A stretch of 64,000 nt of DNA from JAJFFW01 sp038534195 (GCA_038534195.1 JBCAXE010000004.1:61542-125541); one strand, 5' to 3'. Shown: positions 24,458 to 33,752, counted from the first letter of the stretch. Program-made: numbers and translations. Notes: generated from the letters alone by a model not told the origin.

Positions 24458-25627
24458 TCAGGGCGTCTCGGCGTGCCGCCGCCGCAGGAGGAACGCCAGG
24501 AGCGCGATGAAAAATCCGCCCAGCGTATAGGCGAGGGCGTTCGGGCCGTAGAGGTCCATCATGGGCCCTGTCGCCGCGGGGCCGATGAGGGCGCCTGCCT
24601 GATAGGCGAAGGCCATGCCGGCGTTCGCGGCGGCCAGTTCCTGGCCCTTAAAGCGCGCGCCGATAAAGGTGAGGGCGCAGGTGTTGAGCCCGACAATCGC
24701 GCCGCCCCAGAAGACGAGAAGCGTATAGAGGCTGATTTCGCTTTGCGCCGCCAGCGGCAGGGCGAATGCGCCAGCGACGCCGACGCTCGCGCATACGAAA
24801 AAGATCGTCATGGGCCGGAACTGATCGATCGCGCGGCCGATCAGATATTGGAAAGCGATGGGTCCGAGCGCGTAGGCGAAAACAATCCGGCCAGCCGTCT
24901 CCTGCGCCATGCCGAGCCGAATGCCGTAGACCGGCGCAAGGCCCATCATCACACCTTCAGCGGCGGCGAAAATCCCGACGGCGACAAAGATCGCCGGCGC
25001 CAGGCGGGCCATCGCCGTGAGCGAGGCCGATTGTTCGTTGGGGTCGAAAGGCGGGGCCGGCGCCATCAGGATCGGCGGCGCGGCGGCGAGGAGGAAAGCG
25101 ACGCCCGCCAGGAAGGGCGCGACGCCCGCATACCCCGTCACCTCCAGCGCGATGGGGCCAGCCGCGAACCCCGCGGCGAGCGCGGTCGCATAAATACCGA
25201 TGACGGAGCCGCGTTTTTCTGGCGGCGCCACCAGATTGATCCAGACTTCGCTCGCCACAAACAGGGCGACGCCGCCAAGCCCGAAACACAAACGCACCAC
25301 GAACCAGAGCCATAACGTGTCCTTCGCCAGGAACGCCGTCGCGTAGCCGAGATAGATGACGGCGAACGCGGCCACCATCAGCGGACGGATGCCGAAGCGT
25401 CCAATCAGCTTCGGGAGAAACGGCGTAATGAGGAGCGCAAAGAATGCGGTGGCGGCAGTGTTGAGTCCGATGAAACTGTTACTTGCGCCGTACCCTTCCA
25501 GGAGAACGGCGAAGAAGGGCAGGCTGTGGCCGAGGCTGGCGCCGAAGATTGCGATCGAGGCGATGGCGGCGATGAGCCCGCGGCGGCGGTCTTTTTCCGA
25601 AAGGGTTTGATCGACCGCGCGCACCAT
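24458..25627 (-). CDS. MFS transporter
   Basis: Twelve-helix major facilitator superfamily permease of about 389 residues in the inner membrane. The loop 2-3 region (KLIGRFGIRPLM) and a mirrored segment (GRAIDQFRPMTIFF) mark the two halves. Substrate cannot be told; the family includes sugar, drug and siderophore exporters. Start is uncertain: ATG 25627 lies 10 bases after the DUF983 stop, whereas ATG 25681 would overlap DUF983 by 44 bases; neither has a clear ribosome site. It probably forms an operon with DUF983. Confidence 0.85.
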   Translation of the reverse strand: MVRAVDQTLSEKDRRRGLIAAIASIAIFGASLGHSLPFFAVLLEGYGASNSFIGLNTAATAFFALLITPFLPKLIGRFGIRPLMVAAFAVIYLGYATAFLAKDTLWLWFVVRLCFGLGGVALFVASEVWINLVAPPEKRGSVIGIYATALAAGFAAGPIALEVTGYAGVAPFLAGVAFLLAAAPPILMAPAPPFDPNEQSASLTAMARLAPAIFVAVGIFAAAEGVMMGLAPVYGIRLGMAQETAGRIVFAYALGPIAFQYLIGRAIDQFRPMTIFFVCASVGVAGAFALPLAAQSEISLYTLLVFWGGAIVGLNTCALTFIGARFKGQELAAANAGMAFAYQAGALIGPAATGPMMDLYGPNALAYTLGGFFIALLAFLLRRRHAETP

Positions 25628-25637
25628 CGCGGAAGCG

Positions 25638-26084
25638 TCAAACGTCCGCTTGCGGATCAGCGTCCGGACCGGCGAACCCATGCATGCGGTTCGCCCATTG
25701 CAGGCCCACCATGGCGCCCTTCATCAGCGGCAACAGCCAGAATATCGCGAGCGCCATCGCCGGCGCCCAGATCGCGAATTGCAGCGACAAAGGCGGATCG
25801 AAAATCTGCTTCATGGCCAGCGCCAGTGGGATCATCACATGGCCGACAATCATGATCGTCAGATAAGGCGGCGCGTCGTCGGCGCGGTGACCGGAAAGAT
25901 CGAGCGCGCAATGGCCGCAAGCCGCGCGCGTCTTTGTATAGCCGTCGAACAATGCGCCGCGCCCGCACTCAGGGCACCGCTTGCGCAATCCACGCCCCAT
26001 GGCGGAAAGCCACGACCGGCGGTCAGCGGGAGCGCCGCCGTAAATGACAGGTTTGTCGGGTTCAATCATGGGCGATGGCGCCAT
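25638..26084 (-). CDS. DUF983 membrane protein
   Basis: A 148-residue DUF983 protein. GLRKRCPECGRGALFDGYTK plus CGHC forms a zinc-ribbon-like four-cysteine cluster, followed by two hydrophobic helices. Function unknown; in alphaproteobacteria DUF983 genes are often found near cytochrome oxidase or nudix genes. Here it is upstream of an MFS gene on the same strand. ATG 26084 and ATG 26069 are both possible starts. Confidence 0.87.
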   Translation of the reverse strand: MAPSPMIEPDKPVIYGGAPADRRSWLSAMGRGLRKRCPECGRGALFDGYTKTRAACGHCALDLSGHRADDAPPYLTIMIVGHVMIPLALAMKQIFDPPLSLQFAIWAPAMALAIFWLLPLMKGAMVGLQWANRMHGFAGPDADPQADV

Positions 26085-26135
26085 CGAGTTATTTAACGTA
26101 AACTGCGTACTAGAGCGTGGATGTTGTTTTGCTGA

Positions 26136-26717
26136 TCAGAACTGATCACACAGGCCGGGGTCCGTCCAGTTACCATAGAAAGTGTCGGCCTTTTTCCAGC
26201 GACGTTCTTCCTTTTTATAGACCTGAAATTCATAACCGCATCCGCGGGTCGCCCGGTAAAACGCAACGCCGCCTAAATCAGGCGCGTAAAGAATATCCGG
26301 AGCGTAGATTTGGCGGGGTTTAATGTTATGGCGTAAATCGCCATTCTCGGCTGCCTTGGAAGTTGCGTGGTTCCAGCATTTGCGTTTGATAACTTTAAGG
26401 ACGGCAGGTCGAGTCTCGTTTTTGTGGACACAAAAAAGCCGCCTCGTCGCACGAGGATAATCTCGCAAATACCTCTTTAGAGCGCGGTGAATTTCAGGTC
26501 GGGCGTCCTCCTGGTCTTTATATCGAATGAAATTCGATAGTGACTTCGGTCGTTCAGGTTCGAGGAGTACAGTTATTTCCACAGGGGACGCACCGTCTTC
26601 TGGCGGCTTCGCCTTTGTTCCTGTCACTACGACTGTGTCTGTTGTATCCGTCTGGTTTGGCGGATTGGCGTCTTGAACGGTTGCTAGAATGAGGAATGTG
26701 ATTATGGATGTGATCAA
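26136..26717 (-). CDS. Hypothetical exported cysteine-containing protein
   Basis: A 193-residue protein I do not recognise. A short hydrophobic N-terminus (ITSIITFLILATVQ) looks like a signal peptide. It is followed by a Thr-rich stretch containing DTVVVTGT, resembling the N-terminal segment of TonB-dependent receptors. The body is highly basic (many Arg/Lys) with four cysteines (RRLFCVH, KRKCWNH, RGCGYE, GLCDQF), fitting two disulfides in the periplasm. The only plausible start is TTG 26717, with GGGG about nine bases upstream. The gene and flanks are visibly AT-richer than their neighbours, a possible sign of later acquisition. No function is proposed. Confidence 0.6.
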   Translation of the reverse strand: MITSIITFLILATVQDANPPNQTDTTDTVVVTGTKAKPPEDGASPVEITVLLEPERPKSLSNFIRYKDQEDARPEIHRALKRYLRDYPRATRRLFCVHKNETRPAVLKVIKRKCWNHATSKAAENGDLRHNIKPRQIYAPDILYAPDLGGVAFYRATRGCGYEFQVYKKEERRWKKADTFYGNWTDPGLCDQF

Positions 26718-26876
26718 TTCGCATATCCCCGCAGATTACTCTCGAGTTTATCGAGCTTTCGTTCATTCGGAGCCAAAATTCATTACGCCGAATAAATAGC
26801 TGCCGAACCGGCAGGCTCCGAAGATGCGTAACGACAACAACTTTTTCGCGGGGGCTGCAAGGATTATTCGTCCGCT

Positions 26877-27350
26877 CTACTTAAAAACAACCTTCGCAAT
26901 CTCATAGCTGCGGGCGCCGCCGGGAGCGGCGACTTCTACACTGTCGCCTTCTTCCTTGCCGATGAGGGCGCGGGCAATGGGCGAGGAGATGGAAATGCGA
27001 CCCTGTTTCACGTCGGCTTCATAGTCGCCGACGATCTGCCAGGATTTCTCTTCTTCCGTGTCTTCGTCGATCAGGTTGACGGTGGCGCCGAACTTCACGG
27101 CGGCGCCGTCAAGTTTGGCCACGTCGATGACTTCAGCGCGGGTATATTTATCTTCCAGCTCGAGGATCTGGCCCTCGATCCAGCCCTGACGCTCTTTGGC
27201 GGCGTGATATTCGGCGTTTTCGGAGAGGTCGCCATGGGCGCGCGCTTCGGCGATCGCCTGAATCACGGCCGGGCGCTCATCATGTTTCAGATGCCTGATT
27301 TCTTCTTCGAGCCGTTGATATCCGGCTTGCGTCATCGGAACCTTTTCCAT
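26877..27350 (-). CDS. greA: Transcription elongation factor GreA
   Basis: A 157-residue factor that rescues backtracked RNA polymerase by stimulating transcript cleavage. The N-terminal coiled coil has the acidic tip GDLSENAEYHAAKE with the conserved Asp-Leu-Ser-Glu-Asn-x-Glu, and the C-terminal FKBP-like domain carries ISISSPIARALIGKEEGD. The start at 27350 follows AGGACGGGAC. It lies 82 bases downstream of carB on the same strand, an arrangement common in alphaproteobacteria. Confidence 0.97.
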   Translation of the reverse strand: MEKVPMTQAGYQRLEEEIRHLKHDERPAVIQAIAEARAHGDLSENAEYHAAKERQGWIEGQILELEDKYTRAEVIDVAKLDGAAVKFGATVNLIDEDTEEEKSWQIVGDYEADVKQGRISISSPIARALIGKEEGDSVEVAAPGGARSYEIAKVVFK

Positions 27351-27432
27351 GTCCCGTCCTTTCGTTTCAAAAAAGCAAAAAAGAATAGGGGGCGCCGCAG
27401 CTTCTCGCGCGTCGCCTCACACTCTCTCTCGG

Positions 27433-30400
27433 TCAGCCAAAATAGGACTGGAGGGGGGCGACTTCAAGAGCCCCGGCGCGCATCGCCTCGATCGCCCTGA
27501 CGGTGGAGCGTGCGCCCGTGGCCGTTGTAATACAAGGGATTTTCTGGGCGAGGGCGGTGGTCCGGATGGAGCGGGAGTCCTTAACCGACTGGGCGCCCTC
27601 GGTTGTGTTGAAAATCATTTGCACCTCGCCGTTTTTGAGGGCGTCGACCACGTGGGGGCGGCCTTCCAGCACCTTGTTGATCCGGGTCACGTCGAGGCCC
27701 TGGGATTTTAAGAAGGCGGCGGTGCCGGCGGTGGCGATGATCGTGAAGCCCATCGCAAGGAGCTTACGTGCGGCGTTCACCATCAGCGGCTTGTCGTTGT
27801 CTTTCAGCGAAATGAAGACGCAGCCCTCCAGCGGGATTTTGACGCCCGCGCCGAGAAGGCTCTTGGCGCGGGCGCGGTCGAAATCCTGATCAAGGCCCAT
27901 TACTTCGCCCGTGGAGCGCATTTCCGGGCCGAGCACCGTGTCAACGCCAGGGAAACGGGCGAAGGGGAAGACAACTTCTTTGACGGCGGTGTGCGGCGGC
28001 GTGTTCGTCGGCAGGGTCATGGACGCGAGTTTTTCCCCTGCCATCACCTTGGCGCCGATGCGGGCGATTGGCGCGCCGATTGATTTCGCGACGAACGGCG
28101 CCGATCGAGAGGCCCGTGGGTTTACCTCCAGCACAAAGATGTCGTCATCTTTGATTGCATACTGAACATTCATCAGCCCGACGACGCCGAGCGCCAGGGC
28201 GAGGCGTTTGGTTTGCGCTTCCAAGTCCTTCACTGTCGCTTCAGGGAGGGTATAGGGCGGCAGGGAGCAGGCGCTGTCGCCGGAATGGACGCCGGCCTCT
28301 TCGATATGCTCCATGACGCCGGCGATGTAGACGTCCTGGCCGTCGCAAATGGCGTCGACGTCCACTTCCACGGCGTTCTCAAGATATTTGTCGAGGAGCA
28401 GGGGCTGCTTCTCGTTGATCTCGATTTCCGCCGTATCGAGATAAGTCCGGAGAGCGGATTCATTCTGGACAATTTCCATAGCGCGTCCGCCAAGAACATA
28501 GGAAGGCCGCGTAACCAGCGGATATCCCACAGCATTCGCCATCTGGGGCGCCGCTTCACGTGAAGGCGAGGTTGCGTTCGGCGGCTGACGCAGATCAAGC
28601 TCGTTAATCAGCTTCTTGAAGCGCTCACGGTCTTCGGCGAGGTCGATTGCGTCGTAAGGCGTTCCGAGGATCGGCACGCCTTCAGCGTCAAGCGTTTCGG
28701 CGAGCTTAAGCGGCGTCTGCCCGCCATATTGCACGATGACGCCGAGCAGGGTTCCTGCGCTTTGTTCCCTGGCGATGATCTCGAGCACATCCTCAGCGGT
28801 GAGTGGTTCGAAATAGAGACGGTCCGACGTATCGTAATCCGTTGAAACGGTTTCCGGGTTGCAGTTCACCATAATGCTCTCAACGCCAATATCAGCGAGA
28901 GCGAACGCAGCATGGCAACAGCAATAGTCGAATTCAATCCCCTGGCCGATGCGGTTCGGGCCGCCGCCAAGGATGATCACCTTTTTTCGGTCGGAGACCC
29001 CGGCCTCGCAGCTCGCCTCAACGGCGCCTGGTTCGTAGGCGGAATACATGTAAGGGGTGATCGCCGTGAATTCCGCCGCGCAGGTGTCGATGCGCTTGTA
29101 GATCGGGTGGACGTTTAACCCGCGGCGATGCGCGCGCACCGCTTTCTCATCGCCGCCGCAGAGCGCCGCCAGCCTTTTGTCAGAAAAACCGGCCGACTTC
29201 AGGCGGGTCAGCGCCGCCGCGTTGCTCGGAAGGCCCTGGGTTTGGACTTCTTTTTCAAGCGTCACGATTTCGAGCATCTGCTCCAGAAACCACGGGTCAT
29301 ATTGGGTGATGGCGTGGACCTGTTCGATCGGCAAGCCATGGCGGAGCGCCTGCGCTGCGATGCGCAATCGGTCGGGGCGCGGCGCGGCGAGGGCCGCGCG
29401 GAACGCGTCCGCGTCGTCGCCGCGGCCGAGCCCGTCAATCTCAATCGGATCAAGGCCTGACAGTCCCGTCTCAAGGGAACGCAACGCTTTTTGCAGCGAC
29501 TCTTTGAAATTTCGCCCGATCGCCATCGCTTCGCCCACGGATTTCATGGCGGTCGTGAGGGTCGGCTCGGCGCCCGGGAACTTCTCGAAAGTGAAGCGCG
29601 GGATTTTCGTGACCACATAATCGATCGTCGGCTCGAACGACGCCGGCGTCGCTTTGGTAATGTCGTTGTCAAGTTCGTCGAGCGTGTAACCGACAGCGAG
29701 CTTGGCGGCGATGCGCGCAATGGGAAAGCCGGTGGCTTTGGAGGCGAGGGCGGAAGAGCGTGACACGCGCGGGTTCATCTCGATGACGACAAGACGCCCG
29801 TCATCTGGATTAACGGCAAATTGAACATTCGATCCGCCGGTCTCAACCCCGATTTCGCGCATGACCGCGATCGAGGCGTTGCGCATGATCTGATATTCCT
29901 TGTCAGTGAGGGTCAGCGCTGGAGCCACGGTGATTGAATCGCCGGTGTGCACGCCCATCGGGTCCACATTCTCGATCGCGCAAATGATGATGCAATTGTC
30001 GGCCTTGTCGCGAACGACCTCCATTTCGAATTCTTTCCACCCGAGCAGGCTTTCGTCGATCAAGACCTGGCCCACGGGCGACGCGTCGATCCCTGAACGG
30101 ATGATCGCTTCGAATTCCTGGCGATTGTAAGCGACGCCGCCGCCGGTGCCGCCGAGGGTGAAAGCCGGCCGGATGATGGCCGGCAGACCGATTGTATCCA
30201 GCGCTTGCATGGCGTTGGCGACCCCTTGCGCGCGGTCATAGCCGACGATCTCGCCCGCGTCATTCGTGATCGCCGGCGAGGACGCAATTGTCGCCCGCGG
30301 ATTTTCAAGGCCGATCGTGTCCATCGCCGCCCGGAACTTTTCCCGGTCTTCCGCTTTCTCGATGACGTCGGCGCGCGCGCCGATCATCTCAACGCCGTGC

Positions 30401-30729
30401 TTTTCAAGAACGCCGCGTTTTTCCAATTCAAGCGCGCAATTGAGTGCGGTTTGCCCGCCCATGGTCGGCAACAGTGCGTCCGGCTTTTCGCGCGCGATCA
30501 CGCACTCCACGAATTCTGGCGTAATCGGCTCCACATAGGTGGCGTCCGCCAGGCCCGGATCGGTCATGATCGTCGCCGGGTTGGAATTGACGAGAATGAC
30601 CCGGAACCCCTCTTCCTTCAGCGCCTTCACCGCCTGGACGCCCGAATAGTCAAACTCGCAAGCCTGCCCGATGATAATTGGCCCGGCGCCGATGATGAGG
30701 ATGGAACAAAGGTCGTCGCGTTTGGGCAT
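27433..30729 (-). CDS. carB: Carbamoyl-phosphate synthase large subunit
   Basis: A 1098-residue enzyme that makes carbamoyl phosphate for pyrimidines and arginine from bicarbonate, ATP and ammonia channelled from CarA. Two homologous ATP-grasp halves are clear: the first starts IIGAGPIIIGQACEFDYSG, the second ILGGGPNRIGQGIEFDYCC; the C-terminal MGS-like allosteric domain begins near residue 960. Length is normal. carA is not adjacent: it lies 5.5 kb away on the same strand, separated by plus- and minus-strand genes. greA follows downstream. Confidence 0.98.
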   Translation of the reverse strand: MPKRDDLCSILIIGAGPIIIGQACEFDYSGVQAVKALKEEGFRVILVNSNPATIMTDPGLADATYVEPITPEFVECVIAREKPDALLPTMGGQTALNCALELEKRGVLEKHGVEMIGARADVIEKAEDREKFRAAMDTIGLENPRATIASSPAITNDAGEIVGYDRAQGVANAMQALDTIGLPAIIRPAFTLGGTGGGVAYNRQEFEAIIRSGIDASPVGQVLIDESLLGWKEFEMEVVRDKADNCIIICAIENVDPMGVHTGDSITVAPALTLTDKEYQIMRNASIAVMREIGVETGGSNVQFAVNPDDGRLVVIEMNPRVSRSSALASKATGFPIARIAAKLAVGYTLDELDNDITKATPASFEPTIDYVVTKIPRFTFEKFPGAEPTLTTAMKSVGEAMAIGRNFKESLQKALRSLETGLSGLDPIEIDGLGRGDDADAFRAALAAPRPDRLRIAAQALRHGLPIEQVHAITQYDPWFLEQMLEIVTLEKEVQTQGLPSNAAALTRLKSAGFSDKRLAALCGGDEKAVRAHRRGLNVHPIYKRIDTCAAEFTAITPYMYSAYEPGAVEASCEAGVSDRKKVIILGGGPNRIGQGIEFDYCCCHAAFALADIGVESIMVNCNPETVSTDYDTSDRLYFEPLTAEDVLEIIAREQSAGTLLGVIVQYGGQTPLKLAETLDAEGVPILGTPYDAIDLAEDRERFKKLINELDLRQPPNATSPSREAAPQMANAVGYPLVTRPSYVLGGRAMEIVQNESALRTYLDTAEIEINEKQPLLLDKYLENAVEVDVDAICDGQDVYIAGVMEHIEEAGVHSGDSACSLPPYTLPEATVKDLEAQTKRLALALGVVGLMNVQYAIKDDDIFVLEVNPRASRSAPFVAKSIGAPIARIGAKVMAGEKLASMTLPTNTPPHTAVKEVVFPFARFPGVDTVLGPEMRSTGEVMGLDQDFDRARAKSLLGAGVKIPLEGCVFISLKDNDKPLMVNAARKLLAMGFTIIATAGTAAFLKSQGLDVTRINKVLEGRPHVVDALKNGEVQMIFNTTEGAQSVKDSRSIRTTALAQKIPCITTATGARSTVRAIEAMRAGALEVAPLQSYFG

Positions 30730-30868
30730 TACGAAGGCTCGCGCAAAAAAGGGGCGCGGCGTTTAAGGCGCAGCGCCTGTCGGTCAATTAAAAATGTCTG
30801 GCTAAAGGCGTTAACTAGGGGAAGTTGGGCGGCGGTGCAAAGGGTTTTGCGGGAGGGCGAGAGGGATG

Positions 30869-30913
30869 TTGACATGACACCAAAAGGTTTCTTATAAAGT
30901 GACACCCTTTGGT
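30869..30913 (+). promoter_or_regulatory. Promoter and dyad operator of the ArsR-SRPBCC operon
   Basis: TTGACA at 30869-30874 and TATAAA at 30893-30898 (spacer 18) form a good promoter 34 bases before the ArsR start. An imperfect inverted repeat flanks the -10 box: ACCAAAAGG at 30879-30887 and CCCTTTGGT at 30905-30913 (8 of 9 match). In addition TGACACC occurs directly at 30875 and 30900. This is the expected layout for autorepression by an ArsR-family protein. Confidence 0.65.
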
Positions 30914-30931
30914 TGCATAAAGGCGGCGTAA

Positions 30932-31252
30932 ATGAACCCAGATCCGCAGCCCGTCTTCCGGGCCCTGGCTGACCCGACGCGGCGCGCCATCCTCGAAATG
31001 CTCGCCGAGACCCCGAAAGCGGTGAACGCCATTGTCGACGCGTTCGAGGTGACGCGCCCGGCGGTGGCGAAACATTTGAAGATCCTGGAAGAGAGCGGGC
31101 TTATCCGTGTTGAGGCGATGGGCCGTAAACGGATTAATCACCTGAACCCGCGCGCCATGGCGTCGGCGCGCGCCTGGATGAGCGCATTCGACCGATTCTG
31201 GGACGAAAAACTCGATTCCTTAAAACGCGAAGTGGAGAAAGGCGATGGCTGA
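30932..31252 (+). CDS. ArsR-family transcriptional regulator
   Basis: A 106-residue winged-helix repressor. FRALADPTRRAILEML opens the fold and VTRPAVAKHLKILEESGLI is the recognition helix. It has no cysteine, so it cannot be a classical Cys-thiolate metal sensor. In many bacteria this ArsR subtype is paired with an SRPBCC/AHSA1 protein that is thought to bind the inducing small molecule; exactly that gene follows with an 8-base overlap. A dyad over the promoter suggests it represses itself. Confidence 0.93.
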   Translation: MNPDPQPVFRALADPTRRAILEMLAETPKAVNAIVDAFEVTRPAVAKHLKILEESGLIRVEAMGRKRINHLNPRAMASARAWMSAFDRFWDEKLDSLKREVEKGDG

Positions 31253-31667
31253 CCTGATAATTGTTAAAACCCTGTACCTGAAAGCGCCGCCCGCGCATGT
31301 CTGGAAATTTTTGACAGATAAAAAGAAGTTGGCGCTCTGGTTTTACGAGGCGGCTGAAAGCCTGGACGCAGTCGGCCCCTACAAGCTTTTGACGAACTCA
31401 CTCGGCAAGGAAGGCGAAAAGATTTGCTGGGGCGAGGTTTTGGAAAGCGAACCGCCGACGCGGCTCGTCCACACCTTCACCCATGACTTTCTGAAAGAGA
31501 CCGAAACAATCTGCACCTGGACGCTTGCTGAAGCAGATGGCGGAACGATCCTGACGCTGGAACATAGCGGCTTCGCCGACGTCCCCGAAGGCGCGTTCGA
31601 CCTGGCGGCGGACCACGACAAGGGCTGGGATGAACATTTTATCCGCTTGCGGCGTATTACGCTTTAG
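31245..31667 (+). CDS. SRPBCC (AHSA1/START-like) protein
   Basis: A 140-residue member of the AHSA1 branch of the SRPBCC fold, with a deep hydrophobic cavity. Key stretches are LKAPPAHVWKFLTDKKKLALW at the front (20 of its residues), KICWGEVLESEPPTRLVHTF in the middle, and LEHSGFADV near the end. The family includes ligand-binding and cochaperone-like proteins; no catalytic motif is visible. ATG 31245 lies within the 3' end of the ArsR gene, so both are co-translated. The ligand is unknown. Confidence 0.88.
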   Translation: MADLIIVKTLYLKAPPAHVWKFLTDKKKLALWFYEAAESLDAVGPYKLLTNSLGKEGEKICWGEVLESEPPTRLVHTFTHDFLKETETICTWTLAEADGGTILTLEHSGFADVPEGAFDLAADHDKGWDEHFIRLRRITL

Positions 31668-31686
31668 GCGGAGAGCTCTTTTAAAC

Positions 31687-32064
31687 TTAAGCAGCGCTTT
31701 CGTCCAATTGTACGGCGCATTCCCAGCCGTCATAGTCCCAGTTTCGCGCGGCGAACCAGGCGGAGAGTTGCGCCGTGATTGGATCAAACTCGTCCGGCGT
31801 CACCGGGTGGTGGTGTTCCAGAACGAGGCCGTTTTCAACCTCGGTTTCACTCACTTCATATCCGTCGGCGGCAAGCTCGGCGATCATGGCCGGAACGGCG
31901 CTTTCTTCCGCGTTTTCGCCCGGATAGGCGTAATGCAGAACATGGCGCGGGGCGGCGCCATTGTCGCCAAGCCGCGCGATTGTCTCGCGCACGCTATCAT
32001 TAAAGTCCGGCGAGCCGGGCAACGGCTCTTCAGCGCGCCGAAAGAAATTGTTTAATGAAAACAT
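31687..32064 (-). CDS. RraB-like ribonuclease E inhibitor domain protein
   Basis: A 125-residue acidic protein with the RraB/DUF1260 pattern: HVLHYAYPGENAEE, MIAELAADGYEVSE and the C-terminal RNWDYDGWECAVQ. In Escherichia coli RraB binds RNase E and changes its cleavage choice; in other phyla the homologues are uncharacterised, so the role here is inferred. GGGGAGA precedes ATG 32064. It lies 115 bases downstream of the metallo-hydrolase gene on the same strand and converges on the SRPBCC gene. Confidence 0.8.
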   Translation of the reverse strand: MFSLNNFFRRAEEPLPGSPDFNDSVRETIARLGDNGAAPRHVLHYAYPGENAEESAVPAMIAELAADGYEVSETEVENGLVLEHHHPVTPDEFDPITAQLSAWFAARNWDYDGWECAVQLDESAA

Positions 32065-32179
32065 AATATCTCTCCCCTGAGATTAGGGGTGGAGAATGCA
32101 AGACAAGAATTGCCGCGCGCTTAACGGCGCCCTTGGAAATTTTCCTAAAATGGTCCGTCCTGAACGAAATCAGCAGATT

Positions 32180-32911
32180 TTAGCGGTAGCGTTTGCTTGT
32201 TTTCTGGGCGAGGGCGTCGGCTTCCTGTTTCGCTGCGCCGCCGTACCCGGTCACGCTGTCGGCGACGAAGGGGTTGGACTGGCGCTCCCGGCCGAATGTG
32301 GACATGGGTCCATGACCCGGCACGAATTGCATGTCGTCGCCCAACGGCCAGAGCTTGTCAGTGATCGACCGGATCAGCGTCGCCTGATCGCCCTTGGGAA
32401 AGTCCGTACGCCCCACAGATCCGGCGAAGAGAACGTCGCCCACAAAAGCGAGGCGCGCGTCATTCTGGTAGATCACCACATGCCCAGGCGTATGGCCCGG
32501 CGTTGTCACCACGTTGAACTCCACATCGTCGAGGGAAAGCGTGTCGCCATCGTCGAGCCAGCGGTCCGGCGCGCAATTCTCGCCCATGCCGGGATGACCA
32601 TATTGCGCCCATTGTGCGCTGATGCCTTCCAGCCAGAAATCGTCCTCGCGCTGCGGACCGATAATCGGGGCGTCAGTGCGGCGTTTGACTTCTTCTGCGC
32701 CGCCCGCGTGATCAAGATGACCGTGGGTCAACCAGATTTCTTCGATCCGCGCGCCCATTTTGTCGGCTGCGGCGAGTATCTTGTCGGGTTCGCCGCCCGG
32801 GTCCACAACCGCGGCCTTACCGCTCCTCGCTTTGAGGATCGAGCAATTCTGTTGGAACGGCGTCACAGGAACGACCTGAACAGTGAACGGCAAGTCAGCT
32901 TGATTGGTCAT
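32180..32911 (-). CDS. MBL-fold metallo-hydrolase, glyoxalase II-like
   Basis: A 243-residue metallo-beta-lactamase-fold hydrolase. THGHLDHAGG (His63, His65, Asp67, His68) is the binuclear metal site, GHTPGHVV and GDVLFAGSVGRTDF supply further ligands, and VPGHGPMSTFGRE closes the site. This is the YcbL-like, short glyoxalase II branch, which hydrolyses thioesters such as S-lactoylglutathione; the exact substrate is not proven. Cytoplasmic, no signal peptide. Confidence 0.9.
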   Translation of the reverse strand: MTNQADLPFTVQVVPVTPFQQNCSILKARSGKAAVVDPGGEPDKILAAADKMGARIEEIWLTHGHLDHAGGAEEVKRRTDAPIIGPQREDDFWLEGISAQWAQYGHPGMGENCAPDRWLDDGDTLSLDDVEFNVVTTPGHTPGHVVIYQNDARLAFVGDVLFAGSVGRTDFPKGDQATLIRSITDKLWPLGDDMQFVPGHGPMSTFGRERQSNPFVADSVTGYGGAAKQEADALAQKTSKRYR

Positions 32912-33087
32912 CGGCTTTTCTACTCACGATTGTCAGGGCGCGACTGTGCCGTAAGTTCGCGGCGCCTGCAATCGCGCTGATCACGCGCCTATCGCGAAGC
33001 AGTGATCGGATGTCGGCATCCGTGACTTGGGTTTTGCGGCCGGCGCCCGTACGCTCCGAGTGAAAATTCAGGAATGGAGCAAGGCGC

Positions 33088-33702
33088 ATGACAAGGAATT
33101 TGAAACAGAGATTTTCTGGAGCTGCATTCTTGATGGTCGCCGCCGCGGCGCCAGCGGCGATGGCGCAAGAGACAAGCGCCCTGTCAGTCGCTGATCCTGC
33201 GGTCGTCGCCTATGGCCTTTCCAAAGGCGCAGCGCTCGTTTTGCCGGTTGAGGCGCTCGCCGTGCCGGAAGTGGCGAGCAATGTCACGCCCATCGTCATC
33301 AACCCGGAAACCGGGATCGCCATGGAAGGCTTCGACCCTGTGGGCTTCTTCACCGAAGGGAAGGCGATGAAAGGCGACAAAGCGTTCATGGCCGAATATC
33401 AGGGGGCGATGTTCATCTTCGCCAGCGCCGAAAATCGCGATCTCTTTATCGCCAATCCGGAACGCTATGCGCCAGCCTTCGGCGGCTATTGCACCAAGAC
33501 GCTCGCGAGCGGAAAGCTGACGCCCGCGAGCCCGCTCAACTGGACGATCCATGGCGACCGCCTCTTCTTCACGCGCTCGCCTGAAGCCAACGAAGCGTTC
33601 CGCGCAGAGCGAGAGAACGTCATCAAGTCGGGCGATCGCTATTGGGCCGACGCCACGGACGCGTTTCTCACTGGACCGGACGCTGCGGCTCATCGGAACT
33701 AA
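33088..33702 (+). CDS. Exported YHS-domain protein
   Basis: A 204-residue secreted protein with a signal peptide ending near AMAQE (residue 27-30). The YHS core begins EGFDPVGFFTEGKAMKG and includes FASAENRDLFIANPERYAPAFGGYC with its single Cys after GGY. YHS domains are found in metal-handling and redox proteins, and the exported alphaproteobacterial form is widespread but without an assigned function. The ATG at 33088 has GGAGC upstream. It precedes the YcaQ-like gene by 50 bases on the same strand. Confidence 0.85.
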   Translation: MTRNLKQRFSGAAFLMVAAAAPAAMAQETSALSVADPAVVAYGLSKGAALVLPVEALAVPEVASNVTPIVINPETGIAMEGFDPVGFFTEGKAMKGDKAFMAEYQGAMFIFASAENRDLFIANPERYAPAFGGYCTKTLASGKLTPASPLNWTIHGDRLFFTRSPEANEAFRAERENVIKSGDRYWADATDAFLTGPDAAAHRN

Positions 33703-33752
33703 CCAGGCGGGCCATGTTGCCAAAGAGGGGCGTTCTGGTCTGAATTCAGGCC

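Noticed and set aside
32096..32980. 294-residue ORF opposite the metallo-hydrolase
   Set aside because: Shadow frame; the minus-strand gene has the full metal-binding motif set.
32895..33089. 64-residue minus-strand ORF before the YHS gene
   Set aside because: Its ATG is only the other strand of the YHS start CATG and it overlaps the metallo-hydrolase start; no ribosome site or conserved features seen.
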